Source of the DNA: Allomyces macrogynus ATCC 38327
Lineage: Eukaryota > Blastocladiomycota > Blastocladiomycetes > Blastocladiales > Blastocladiaceae
DNA: 64,000 bases
Assembly (NCBI GenBank): GCA_000151295.1
Contig: GG745354.1
Span: 51,195 to 115,194 of the forward strand
Direction of reading: 5' to 3'
Shown: positions 35,622-48,032 of the stretch, one piece after another
Layout of the letters: each line of letters begins with the position of its first letter
Position numbering within the stretch: position 1 is the first letter of the stretch
Program-made: the position numbers and the translations under genes
Notes under the pieces: model-generated
The model's input: the letters and a program-made list of their open reading frames with translations, nothing else
What the model was told of the DNA's origin: nothing
The model's database searches: none

Positions 35622-37974
35622 CTACGCAAACGGATAAAACCAGTCGCTCGGCACCGGCGGGAACAGAGCCGGCGGCGGCGGGACCCACGCGGCCACCCGC
35701 TCCGGCGTAATCCGCGACCATCGTACCCTTACCATCATCGGCACCGTGACCTCCGCAACCCCCGTATTTCCCGCCGCCATATCCGCGGCCAACTGCGCAC
35801 ACGTCGCGGGCGTCGTGCACGACACTGGTTCCCCAAGCGACCGCACGCGGCCGTAGGCGGCACGCACGCCCACAATCATTGGTTCCGGCTTGGCGGCATT
35901 CCCTGCATCGGCCCAAGCAAAGTCGAGGTCGAGCTGCGTCGCGACGAGCGGGCACGTGGTGGGCGTGTCAGGCGCGGCGGAGGCGGGTGGGGCGGCTGCG
36001 ACGGTCACAGGGAGCCAGTCGCTGGGTGCGGCGGTCGGGCTGGTCGTGATGTTGCCGAATCGTGCGACGGAGGACGCGCGGGAGAGGACCGAGCCGAGGT
36101 ATGCGCGGATCGTCGCGCAGGTCGTCGTCGACCCGGGAGTCCAGGTCAATGCGCAGGCGGATTCGGTGTCAGTCGCGAAGCGGATGAGCGGGCGCGGGAA
36201 GCGTGGTGACGAGGTGTCGAGGAGCGAGGCGGTTGGGTGCAGAGCGGCCACGTCGGACGGGAAGTGTGGCGAGGAGGATGAAGTCGAGCTGCACTGGCCC
36301 GTGGTCAGGTCGGTGGTGGGGAGCGACCAGTACCAGTCCGACGGCGCGAGCGTTGGCGAGCTGGGCCACGACAAGTCCCACGCGAGAATGGGCGAGCCAA
36401 AGTGGAAGCCGGGGCTCCCTGACCGGACTTGGACGTTGGCCAGTCCACCCTGAGTCGGAGCCTAAAGGGAAGCAATTCGTCAAATGCACGTTCAGAAAAA
36501 ACGAAAAATAGTTGGCGCAAGCGCACCGACAAGCTCGTTGTCCCGCTCACGTTCACAAACGTGGCCGCAAACGTCTGCTCTACGACGCGATTCCCGACGG
36601 TCGTCACGGCCACCACGTCCGCAATGGCCCAATCGACGACGACTTGACGGATCCGGAACCGCGCGGAGTTGCTCACGGCTGGTGCGTACTCAATGCTGTA
36701 ATGCACGTCCGTGACGACGGTTCGGCACGTGGACCCGACGAGATTTGGCGCGGGAATCGTCGACCTGTCGACGGTACTCGTGCACCCGCCGATACAGCAC
36801 GCGCCATTGACCTGGAATCGCGTCGGGCACGACCACGGCTGGCGTAAGACGACGGGTGCCGAGCTGCTCGGGATGGACGGGTCGGACGTAATGTCGGCGA
36901 GGCCAGCGTAGATGCTAATGTCGAGCGTAGAGTTGGCTGCGCACGCCGAGCTGGGAGATGAGAGGTCGCGTGTGCAGGAGGACGCGGACGAGTTCAAGAA
37001 CGCTATCAAAAGAACCACCTCGTCAGGAGTAAAGTGAGAAGAACAGCAGAAGAAACTGTCCAAAACGCACCTAGATGAGCCGAGTCAATGCACGCAGAAG
37101 AACTCGAGGGCGGTCCACGCGCGCGCGGCACATAAAACTGGCCTTGTCGCGAGCCGTCCGGCTTGAGCAGGGTCTGAATGGCCATCCCTGGCTATCCTTT
37201 CCCGTGGGCAAAGCAAGAGTCCCGAAGGAAATCAGTCGAAGAGAACGCGAGCAGGAACCCGCAGCGAGCAGCCTGCATACCGTGTAGGCGGACGCAGTTT
37301 GAACAGCGTACTCGGCCGCCGGATCGGTGGACAGCTGGGGCGAGGCCGAGCCGAGCGCAAAGTTGAGATCGGCCACGCTCGTCAGCGACGTGGTGGACGA
37401 GACGTAGAACGATCCGAGGGACGGGTCTGTTGGACGTGCGAGCGACGTGAATATCTGGTCCATTCGGGGCGATAATGCTGAGAGAAATCAGAGCGCACTG
37501 TTGTTGTACAGAACACACACGGGGTTCCCGCCCAGTTGAGTCGCAGCAGCGGTTCCGTGCACGGCAACGAGCCCTTGGACGCACGCCGATTCGAACGTCA
37601 CGGCCGAGGCACCCGCGGCCACGTACGCATCGACGCTTCCAACCGCGCAGGAGGGTACTGTTCGCGCAGATGCTGGGCAATCGAGGTCGCAGCAGCATGT
37701 CGGGTCGCAGAGCGAGTTAAGATCACACGGGCACGCCTGGAATGCTAGGGCGTCGTATCACGGTTCGTTCAGCAGCGCAAACGATAATCATGCTGGCGTG
37801 AAGTATTTGCGAACCCGGCGACGAGATCAAAGACAAGTCGGTGCTCGCATTCACTGACACGAGGGCGATTTGGCAAATCGCAGCGGCAATTGCAACGAGA
37901 GCGACGAGTGCAGCTCGTCCCGTCCTTAAGTGTGGCCTCGATCGCCTTGTGGGGTGTTGTTGATTGGCTTGCAT
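35622..37974 (-). CDS. Tectonic family protein (ciliary transition zone)
   Basis: Exons 37974-37855, 37736-37281 (interrupted, see below), 37191-37071, 37002-36527 and 36461-35622, ~665 residues, the usual Tectonic size. Exon 1 encodes a signal peptide (AALVALVAIAAAICQIAL). The hallmark Cys cluster follows: ACPCDLNSLCDPTCCCDLDC. Later family landmarks are CIDSAHLAFLNSSASSCTR, VNGACCIGGC, VQVRSGSPGFHFGSPIL and the ending SDWFYPFA. Tectonics belong to the MKS/B9 complex that gates the flagellar base, so this marks an organism with a flagellated stage. An in-frame TGA (37488-37490) falls inside a 21-nt GT..AG stretch (37478-37498) whose removal keeps the frame. The promoter lies in a ~400 bp region shared with the divergent cortactin-like gene. 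Identity is strong; the first intron (37737-37854) is the least certain. Confidence 0.85.
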
Positions 37975-38372
37975 TGTCGACGGTCGGTCGTTTTCGGAGC
38001 AGCTTGCGATGGAGTGAGAGCTGCGCCGTTTGGGATATCAGGCTGTTGCAGCGGATGCGTTGATAAAACGTTTGGGCGTGATAAATTGCAGTGTCGTTTT
38101 GCAAGGGGTTGCAGCCGTCCACATGCAGTGTTCCGATATGCTAAACGACGGACAAGTTGAAGTCGAAGATGGGGTGGCGGATGCGATAGTGGAGGATCTG
38201 CTGCGGTGGACATAACTCGACATGACTCGTGACCGCGTCGCTCTTGCCGTCAGAGCTGTCACGGCATCCACCGCGCTGGCAAGCAATCTTTTGTCCCGTC
38301 GTTGGCGACGGTCGGTCGCTTTGACGCCAGCACTCGCCACCAACCGGAATCAAGCCCGCATTTGCTGCAACC

Positions 38373-38822
38373 ATGGCCGATAAACCCGCCAACAACGCCT
38401 GGAAGGCTTCCGCTGCGAAAGTGCCCGCTGTCGCGCCCGCCCCGAAAACCACGACGTCAGTACCACCTCGTTGCCAACTCCGCCACCAGCCTGGTCCTGT
38501 CCGCTGCGATGCGAATCCCGTTTGCTGTGCAGAGAGACGGACCGCCACCTCTGCGTTGGCGCTCGGCGGCGTGATGGCGGGGCTCGAATGCGCAATCTGC
38601 ATTGAAACTGACGACTCGGAGTTGATGCAATCGATATAACAGCCAGGTCGACGATGACGACGACTGGGACACGGGCGCAGACTTTATCAACGACGTGAGC
38701 GAGAAGGAATCGCGGTACAGACCCGCGTGTCCCCACGCCAGACGTCAAACTTTAACCGTGGCTATGGCGGCGAGTTTGGCGTGGAGCAGGATCGTTTGGA
38801 CAAGAGTGTGCACGGGAAATGA
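38373..38822 (+). CDS. Minimal cortactin/HS1-repeat protein
   Basis: Exon 1 38373-38459 (29 codons: MADKPANNAWKASAAK...) joins exon 2 at 38648 in phase. Exon 2 begins VDDDDDWDTGADFINDVSEK, closely matching the N-terminal acidic Arp2/3-binding start of animal cortactin (..[20 protein letters not shown]), including the DDW motif. The last exon ends with GYGGEFGVEQDRLDKSVHGK, one clear cortactin F-actin-binding repeat (animal GYGGKFGVEQDRMDKSAVG), directly before the stop at 38820. Between them one base is out of frame near 38715-38745. The protein would be only ~85-90 residues: an Arp2/3-binding end plus a single repeat, with no helical, Pro-rich or SH3 part. It probably acts at branched actin. 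It starts ~400 bp from Tectonic on the opposite strand. Confidence 0.78.
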
Positions 38823-38950
38823 GCTTGGAATGTGTTGGAGGTGGAGGAAATGAAGACTGTAACAATTTTCATGGATTCAAAAATGAACTGAGGCTGGCTT
38901 CCTCTAGCACGTTGAGACAGAGCATCCATGTGGACCAGTCCTTGATGTGA

Positions 38951-39023
38951 TGTTCCCTGCCAGGTTCGAACTGGCGACCTTCTCGGTGTAAGCGAGACGT
39001 CGTAACCACTAGACTAAGAGAAC
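38951..39023 (-). tRNA. tRNA-Val (anticodon TAC)
   Basis: The minus strand folds as a cloverleaf. The acceptor stem GTTCTCT pairs with AGGGAAC (one G-T). The anticodon stem is TCTCG/CGAGA with loop CTTACAC, so the anticodon is TAC at 38988-38990. The T arm is GCCAGTTCGAACCTGGC, the discriminator is A, and there is no intron. Confidence 0.92.
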
Positions 39024-39359
39024 GTGGAGGTTTTGAGCAGAACAGTAAACAGATTCGTAAAACCAGGTTTGTGTCAAGGCCTGAGGTGATCGCTTTTGGC
39101 GGTCTTGCCGTCGATCAAGTTTGCACTGCGAGATGTAAACGTTCTGCTCGTGGGCAACCATCTCGACGACGCTCTCTCAACCACCACGACCACAACGACT
39201 GCTCAAGCTGTGTGCTCGTGCTGACGATCTGGCGAGAACGACCACCCGGCCATCCGCGACCAACTGTCCAACGTGCTGAACTGCGCTGCGATCCCGAACG
39301 GACTCGACGACGAATTCGCCCGCGTCCCCACGTTCCAGCCCCCGATATCATCAACAACC

Positions 39360-42320
39360 ATGCCCGTTCGCCTCTTGGACCGTATGTTGCTTGAGCGGGC
39401 GATGCACGGCCGCCCGCCGGTGAACTTGCGGTGTCGCGTCTCTGCGACCATCCGCCCTGTGGGACTCAAGGCGAGCAATTGATTGACTGGTGCTGGTCGC
39501 CCGCTCGCCGCGCGTAATAGACCTCTTGAACGAGCGCAGTCTGATCCAGACCGAGTCGGCCACGTCGCTCGCCGGCACCCGACTCGGGATCGACGCGAAC
39601 ACTTGGCTGCGCAAACTGATCCAGACGCTGCGCGACAATGCCCTCACGGGGCTTGGTGCGACGATCCCGTTCCATCTCGGGCCCATGATCGACACGGAGC
39701 TGCAGTGGTTCCGGTACGTCCGCTCGACGCCGGCCTCCTCGCGCTCGACCCTTCCCTTCGCTCACGTCCAGCACGAAATACCTAGCACGCACCGCATCCA
39801 GCCCGTCTTCGTGTTCCCCGGGCTCAACCTGCGGCGCGACCGCCCGTTCACGGGCGAGGACACGCGCATTGGCAAGCGGCAGGCCGCGTGGGAAAAGTAC
39901 GCGCTCGGGCAAACGAACTCGGCGCTCGGCATGTGGGCCACGGCGGCGCCGCCGCTGAGCGACGTGTTCCCGTACCTGATGCAGAAACTGCACGAGCAGG
40001 GCATCGAGTACCTGCGCGCGCCGTATTCGTCGTGGGGCCAGTTGACCTACATGGTCAACCACCCGATGCAGCTCGTGCACGCCGTCTACGCCGGGTCGGA
40101 CTTGCTCATGTTTGATGTGGACCGTGTGATTACGGGGATCGACCAGGACGTACGTTGCTGCTTGTGTGTGCGGGGATTCGGTAGAAGGGCGAGATTTGAC
40201 GGCGTGCGTGCCGCGAATTTGTGTAGAGGAATTCGTTTACGTGGGTCGACAAGAATCAGGTCGCGGCCAAGATTGGCCTCTCCAAGGACCAGTTTCTCGA
40301 CTGCTGCATCTTGGCCGGATTTGACTGGATCAACACGTACAAGCCGCTGACCAACGACCCGTCAGTGCCGTTCAACTGGGTGATGCTCACGGAGCTGTTC
40401 CGGCACGTGCATACGGGTGTGAATCTGATCCACAACATTGGCGACCAGCGAGTACGCGTTCTTTTATATTTTGTGGGGCCGAGCCCTGCCCGGTTTGAAA
40501 GAGTCGCTGACTTCGTTGTGGCTGTCCAGGACAAGCCAAGCTACCTCGAGCAGTACAGCCGCGTGCGGTGCGCAATCAAGCACCACCTGGTCCTCACGAC
40601 CAACGGCACCGTCGAGCCGCTCAACAAGCCACAGGCGCCGAGCGATCTGCACGACGTGTTTGGCCCGCGGTTGCCCGACCGCGTCTACTGGGCGCTCACG
40701 CAATGCCTCGTCTCGCCGCCGCTCTTGCAGCCAGTCCTGACGGGCACCGTGCCGGAATTTTCGCCCATGTGCAACGGCGAGACGATTGAGTATCAGAACA
40801 TGCTCGCGTCGTTGTTGCGTGTGCGCGCGTGGACGGCCGATGTGGTCAACAAGGATTTGCCGCCGGCGCTGTGCGGTCGGCGGATGGCGGCCGTGTATTG
40901 GAACCAGCCGAACGTCGAGCACCCGATTGTGCCGGACGCGACGGCGTCGAGTTTGCGGTGGTGTGTGGATAAGTTGCCGGGGCTCGAGCCGGGGATGAAG
41001 ATTGATTTTGTCGCGTGCTTGCGCGCGGTTGCGCAGGCGACGCCCGAGCAGGTCGCGGCAACGGTGGGGCCGACTCCCACGGTACGTTCAGTTTCTTTAG
41101 CCTGCTCGAAACATGCCGCTGAGGTCTCTTGCCTTTGACCGATCAGAATATGACGTCGACGCAAGTACTCGCCGACGTTCACTGCCGGATCTTGGAGCTC
41201 TGCGGGTACGCATTTCATACCATGTTCCCACCCGCCAAGGTGCGATTTTCCACTGACCCCAATCCATCTCCGCAGCTACCTCGACGCGGGCCACCGCCCG
41301 ACGGCCTCGGGCCGAGCCTACCTGGTGAGCGCGACGCGCCCACACGATGTGCGCGGTGCTGGGACGACCTTCCACGACGACCTCTTCGTCGCGGCCGAAA
41401 TGCTGCGTCTCGGTGTCTTCCACGACCAGCCCTACTCCAAGGCCTACCACGCTGATCCGATCACCGACCCTCAGGTCCGCGCGCACGTCCTGCTCCTGTG
41501 TCGCGTCGCGTGCTGCCTGGAACCGGCGTGCAAGCCGCAGCCGTGGCAGGGTGCACTGAACCGGGACCTGCTCGTGTGCGCGTCTTTCATGAAACTCACG
41601 ACGCGTACATTGCGCACGCTCGCCGAATCCCTCGCGCTGCACACGGCGTCGGGCGACTTGGCGACCCTCTCGCTCGGTTTGCCGTTCGCGTGCATCAAGG
41701 GTGGGGCCGGGGCCAAGTCGGCGGCGATGGGCGTGCTCGTGCGCGAGTTTCTGGTGGCTGTTGCGCAGGGCACGGAACCGGCGCGTGCGCAGACGCTCGC
41801 GGGGCACAAGTGCGCGTCGGTCGCCGACGTTGCGCATGAATTGGACCGGTTCCGCGCGTTCTTGGACTCGGTCGTGAGCTTGGTCAAGCACTTGCAGCGC
41901 GCTGGGCTCCTGCCGGATCCGATCGCGCACCAGTTTGAAGCCGCGGCCGCGTGGGTTGCGCCGGTGTGGCGTGGGGCGGCGCCGGTTGCGGTGGGAAATG
42001 GTGTGACAGCGGTTGCCGCGGAGCGTGCGGTGCCGGTCACGGCCGAGCCGGTCAACGTTGTGCCGGTGAGCGAGCCGGTCGCACCGGTGCCTGCGTCCGC
42101 GGCGGCGGCTCCCAAGGCCGCCCCAATTCCGGCGCCGATCCCGGAGGCCGCGCCGGTGGGCGTGTCCGCGCTGATCCCGAATGCGGTGCCCGTGACGATG
42201 CCGCTTCCCGGCGTGCCGACTGGGCCGGTCCCAGTGCCCGTGGGGATGCCGCAGCACGGGCAGTACATGGGCGGGCCGCGCAAGGGGGCCGGGCGCGGGG
42301 GCCGCAAGGGGCGCAAGTGA
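39360..42320 (+). CDS. MKT1: Mkt1 homologue (XPG/FEN1-fold post-transcriptional regulator)
   Basis: Seven exons (39360-39381, 39521-39713, 39786-40149, 40227-40451, 40530-41081, 41147-41205, 41276-42320) are all in phase and give 819 residues; yeast Mkt1 has 830. The first exon encodes only MPVRLLD plus one base, and exon 2 continues HLLNERSLIQTESATSLAG, the usual Mkt1 opening. The XPG-N part (TRLGIDANTWLRKL) and XPG-I-like part (LRAPYSSWGQLTYMVNH, LLMFDVDRVITG, AGFDWINTYKPL) are followed by the Mkt1 N- and C-terminal domains. The tail is Ala/Pro/Val-rich and ends in a Gly/Arg/Lys patch (GGPRKGAGRGGRKGRK). Mkt1 proteins bind the ataxin-2 homologue Pbp1 and regulate mRNA stability and translation. 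The nuclease fold is probably inactive, as in yeast. Confidence 0.9.
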
Positions 42321-42670
42321 TCCGACGCGATGGCGTTTTGAGCGCGGGAATGGTGGAAACCGAGGTGGATAGTGGATGAGAACAATTATCAGGTTTTGAG
42401 CTGTGCTGGACGAAGTATTAGGTATTAGGTTACTTCAGGAGGCGTCCCGCGCGCGTCAGGGGCGAGGCGGGGGCGCCTGCCAACCCTGTTGGCCGAGGCC
42501 GAAATGGTCACGCGCCAGGGCTGCGCGCTTTTGAGAGCGGAAACGCAAACCAAACGCAAACGACTCTTTCTGCACGCAAAAACCGGCATTTCCTGAACCG
42601 CCGAGCGGCGCGCTGCCGTCGACCGCGCCCTTTTTTGTCGCCAACCAACGCCGCCCTCGGCAGTCCACAG

Positions 42671-42676
42671 TATAAA
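42671..42676 (+). promoter_or_regulatory. TATA box of the alpha-tubulin gene
   Basis: TATAAA in the context cacagTATAAAGacg, ~105 bp before a likely 5'UTR splice donor and 350 bp before the start codon. It is the clearest TATA element in the window. Confidence 0.6.
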
Positions 42677-42783
42677 GACGCGCTCGCCCCCCGTCCCCCA
42701 GTGCTTTCTCTTCGAAGTTGCTGCAACCGTCACTCGTGCACTCCTTCGCTCTCCCCCCCTCTTTCAACCAAGTTTTCATCCAT

Positions 42784-44375
<1,592 letters not shown>

Positions 44376-45167
44376 GGTGCTCGTTCGTCTCATCTCGCGT
44401 CTCGTCGCGTTCGTGTCGCTCTTCGGTGAGGCTCGGTCGATGCGGTCGTGCTCGTCGTCGGCTTGTCTTTCAGTGGTTTGTTGACAGATGGCTTTGAGAA
44501 GCTTTGGTTTTGGGCTTTCGCCGTTGCGCCTTCGGGTGCGATCGACGGGGGATAACCAAAACGGGAAATTCAAATGTCATTGTGGATTATCACTCACGAG
44601 TCGATTCTCAGATGTGCTCACGTCAGGTCGGAGTCGGCGGCGTCAGGTCCGGAGCGAGGACGACCGATGGTGTGGTTGTCCCAGTCATGCAGGTCGTCAG
44701 CATGAACGAGGGCCGCCACCACCACTCGTGAGGGAACGCCGTCGTCGATCAAGTGAGGGGGTCGGCGACAGCAGTCGACCGTGAATGCGAGACTTTAGAG
44801 CAATCAAAGCTGACAATTTACCACACAGCCAAACAGATGCTTGATGGAACCTCGACGTTGCGATGCGGAATCCTGCGGCCGCGGCAGCAGTGTTTGTGCC
44901 TCGTTCTCACTGCACTTTAAACAGCCGGCGCCGCGATTAGGGACATAACGCGGGTTGCGGCGACGGGCGGGTGCAGCCAGGGTCCACGCGTGGCGCGCCA
45001 GCGTGCGTTGCGGACTGGCGGGCGACCCAAGAGTCGCTCAGTGTGGAAGCCATTGAGAGACGAAGGGAAATGGCAGCAAGAAGACTCAAGCGGACAATGT
45101 TTCCAACACGTAATATCACGTGATATTGACGCATTGGGCCAAATACGATAAATTTGTTCATGATGTA
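44376..45167. other. Intergenic, nothing recognised
   Basis: 3' flank of alpha-tubulin up to the initiator tRNA. Short GC-rich frames only. A perfect 10-bp palindrome (tatcacgtgata) lies at about 45114-45125. Confidence 0.45.
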
Positions 45168-45239
45168 AGCGTCTTGGCGCAGGGGAAGCGCGCAGGGCTC
45201 ATAACCCTGAGGTCGTAGGATCGAAACCTACAGACGCTA
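45168..45239 (+). tRNA. Initiator tRNA-Met (anticodon CAT)
   Basis: Acceptor stem AGCGTCT/AGACGCT with the A1-T72 pair typical of eukaryotic initiator tRNA. The anticodon arm CAGGG-CTCATAA-CCCTG has CAT at 45200-45202. The T loop is read from GGATCGAAACC, again the initiator form rather than TTC. Discriminator A, no intron. Confidence 0.93.
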
Positions 45240-45319
45240 CTTAATTACATCCGTGTGTCTCCATCTGGACGCTTGATTTCCATTCGGTAGCTATTTTGTT
45301 CCATAATTTTGCTCTGCCC

Positions 45320-46578
45320 ATGCACCCAGTACTCGCAATACTTTCCGCGCTCGTTCTTGCCGCACATGGTTGGCGCAAAAAGTCATTGAGCGGATCCGGC
45401 GCCATCGCCGCCGCCACCGTGGGGTTCGCGACCATGGTGCATCCGGATCCCGTGTTCCCGGCCGTGCTGATCGCGTTTTACTTGGCCGGCAGCCGTGTCA
45501 CCAAGGTCTGTTCATGAAAATCGACGCGTTTGCTGCAAGATGGTTCATCCCGCTGCGATTCGGGGTTCCTGAGGCCTGACAATTGTCGCCGCCCTTGCGC
45601 GTCGATTCGTGCTTCGATGTAGGTCGGCAAGCGGCGCAAGGCGCAGATCGAGGAAGAATACCACGAGGGTGCGCATTTGGTCGCGAATACTGAGCTTGGT
45701 TCGCCGACTTCGTTGCTGACCCGCACACACCTCCAGCTGGGAACCGTAACGCCGTGCAGGTACTGTGCAACGGGCTCACGGGCACGCTGGCGACGGCGCT
45801 CCACAACTACGTGCTCGTTGCCGCGGCCGACGGACGCATTTCCGACGCCGACGCGACCCTTTTCGATCGTGCGCTCACGCTCGCCGTCCTCGGGTACGGA
45901 CTCTTGCGCCGAAGCGTTGTTGCATCGAGTCTGACGCTTCTCCACCCGGTATTTAGCCACTACGCGTGCTGTGCCGGCGACACGTTCGCGAGCGAGCTGG
46001 GCACGGCGCTTGCTGGATGGTCTCGCGCGCCTGTGCTGATTACGACGTGGCGACGCGTACGTTGCCCGTTTTCCCGCGATTCGACTCGGGGACTTCCCTT
46101 GCTGACGCCATGCCTACATCCCAGGTTCCTCCCGGCACAAACGGCGGGATCACGCCCGCTGGCACCGCGGCGTCGTTCCTGGGCGGCGCCGTGGTCGGCG
46201 CGACCGCCGCGGCGGTCGCGTGGTATGCGCCGGGTACGCTGTGGTTGCATGCGGTACCTGCGTGGCAGCTCATGGCCATGGGCGGCGCGTTCGGATTGCT
46301 CGGGTCAATGGTACGGACCCTCTCAACTTTTCGGTTCGGTTTGCCGTTTCGCTGACGGTGTCGTGGTGTAGGTGGACTCGGTGCTCGGCGCGACGCTGCA
46401 GGCCACCTGGTGCGATCCGGACACCAAGCAGATCCGCAAACGCGCGGGGAACAGCGCGGTCCGTGTCGCTGGACCTGCAGGTCGATGGGCCGTGCTCAAC
46501 AACGACGCGGTCAATTTTGTCGCGAGTTTGGCGACGGCCGGGATCGCCGCGTGGGTCGGGACGCGGTGGGCGCGGTAA
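45320..46578 (+). CDS. TMEM19 / DUF92 integral membrane protein
   Basis: Six exons (45320-45505, 45623-45668, 45737-45893, 45957-46056, 46125-46310, 46372-46578), all in phase, 293 residues. Conserved family blocks are SGAIAAATVGFATMV, FYLAGSRVTKVGKRRKAQIE, EYHEGAGNRNAVQVLCNG, GHYACCAGDTFASELG, LITTWRRVPPGTNGGIT, SMVDSVLGATLQATW and LNNDAVNFVAS. It has about six transmembrane helices. The superfamily includes plant VTE6 (phytyl-phosphate kinase), so a lipid or isoprenoid phosphotransfer role is conceivable, but the function in fungi is unknown. It is convergent with the octanoyl transferase gene, with only ~80 bp between stops. Confidence 0.9.
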
Positions 46579-46659
46579 TCTTTTTAGGATTTGGTTATGG
46601 CATGCTGTCAAATCTGGCACGGTGTACGCGAATGGACGGAAATACATTTTGATCCATTA

Positions 46660-47687
46660 TCATGCGCTCTCCTTGACGGCTGACATCTCCTCAACCCGCG
46701 CATTCCACTCAGGGTCCATTTCTTCGAGCCGCGTCCACTGGTTGCCCCAGACCGACGCGAAACTGGCGAGCAGGTTCGGGACCACCTCGTCCACTGTGAC
46801 GGGTTTGCCGGTTTCTTTGGCGAGGGACGTGACGCCCATATCGGTGATCCCGCACGGCACAATGTGGTCGTAGTACCGCAAGTCCGGGTCGACGTTGAGC
46901 GCGAAACCGTGTTGCGTGATCGAACGCGATACGTGGACACCTGGTGGAACATTTGGTCAGCGAAAAAGCTCATGGAGCGGGATGAGAGGGGACGCAAAGC
47001 GTACCGAGCGCAGCGACCTTGTTGGTGCCGACCCACACACCCGTGTGCTCGTTGGTACCAGCCGCGAGATTGTGCTGCGTTCGACACAGACGGATGAGCG
47101 CGGTCTCGAGCGAATTGACGTAGCATCGGACTCCGAGCTGGTCAAATAGCCGCAGTTCCGGGTCAGCAACGTTGCCGAAAGAGCTGATCGGAACGAATAG
47201 CGTAGCGCACCTGCAGCTCCTTCAACGCCAAAATCGGGTACCCCACCAACTGCCCCGGTCCATGATACGTCGTCTGCCCGCCGCGCTGAATCTCATAGTA
47301 CTCGGCGCCCGTCTCGCGGCGCAGTCGCGCGCCCTCGGTCGCATCGGTGCCCTTGATTCGGCGACCCGCCGTATAGACGGGTGCATGCTCGAGCAGGTAG
47401 ACAACGTTGGGCGCTTCGCCGCGCAGTTTCGCGTCGACGGTCGCGTGCTGCAGGGCTAGACCCACTTGGTACGGGACGTGGCCGGGGAGACGTTTGTACG
47501 CGAGCGTGTGGCCGGCGAGAAGTTGCCGTGGGGCGGTGCCGGAGCAAGTAGAAGTACTTGACGACGACGACGGCGCGGCGGTCGAGCTGAGCGAACGGAG
47601 GCAGATAGAGCAGGTCGCCGAGCGCACGGCACGCCCATAATGAGCGCGGGCAATGGTCGGAACAGATGCACCGAGCGGTCGGATCAT
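46660..47687 (-). CDS. LIPT2: Lipoyl(octanoyl) transferase, mitochondrial
   Basis: Exons 47687-47211, 47137-47005 and 46940-46660 join in phase to 296 residues. It moves octanoyl from mitochondrial acyl carrier protein to a lysine of the glycine cleavage H protein or other lipoyl domains, the first step of lipoic acid synthesis. The LipB motifs are present: EHAPVYTAGRR, RGGQTTYHGPGQLVGYPIL, RTQHNLAAGTNEHTGVWVG, NKVAALGVHVSRSITQHGFA, ALNVDPDLRYYDHIVPCGI. The Cys in VPCGI is the acyl-enzyme nucleophile and the Lys in TNKVAALG is the expected catalytic lysine. The N-terminus is Ala/Ser/Arg-rich, a mitochondrial presequence. It diverges from VPS25 across ~345 bp. Confidence 0.95.
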
Positions 47688-48032
47688 GGTGATGTTGATG
47701 AAGCCGGAGCGAGAGTCGTGCGGGAAGAGAGCGCGATCAACGAAATGGTTGTTGTCGCGGTGGTGGCGATTCTCGCTGGGGCCTCGGCACTTGACGGACA
47801 CAGCCGGCAACCATCGCGTGCAAGCCAATCATCGTAGTCGCTCGTCAAGCGTGCGGTCGTGGCCTTGCAAGGGGCTATTCGTCATCGTGAGCGTCGAAGT
47901 GGTTGGGAGAAACGATGGGATGGTCGGGTCAAAGCTCCGCGTCGCTGAGCAACATGCTTGCATCGTCGCGTCGTTCATGGAGCTGCAAATCAAGACTGCA
48001 AAACCATCCAAGCACGCGCAACCACCAGCAAC

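Noticed and set aside
41097..42257. 386-codon minus-strand frame opposite Mkt1
   Set aside because: Arg/His-rich antisense shadow of the in-phase Mkt1 exons; no motif.
45114..45125. Palindrome tatcacgtgata upstream of the initiator tRNA as a regulatory site
   Set aside because: It contains a CACGTG E-box core, but a single short palindrome in 800 bp of intergenic DNA is expected by chance.
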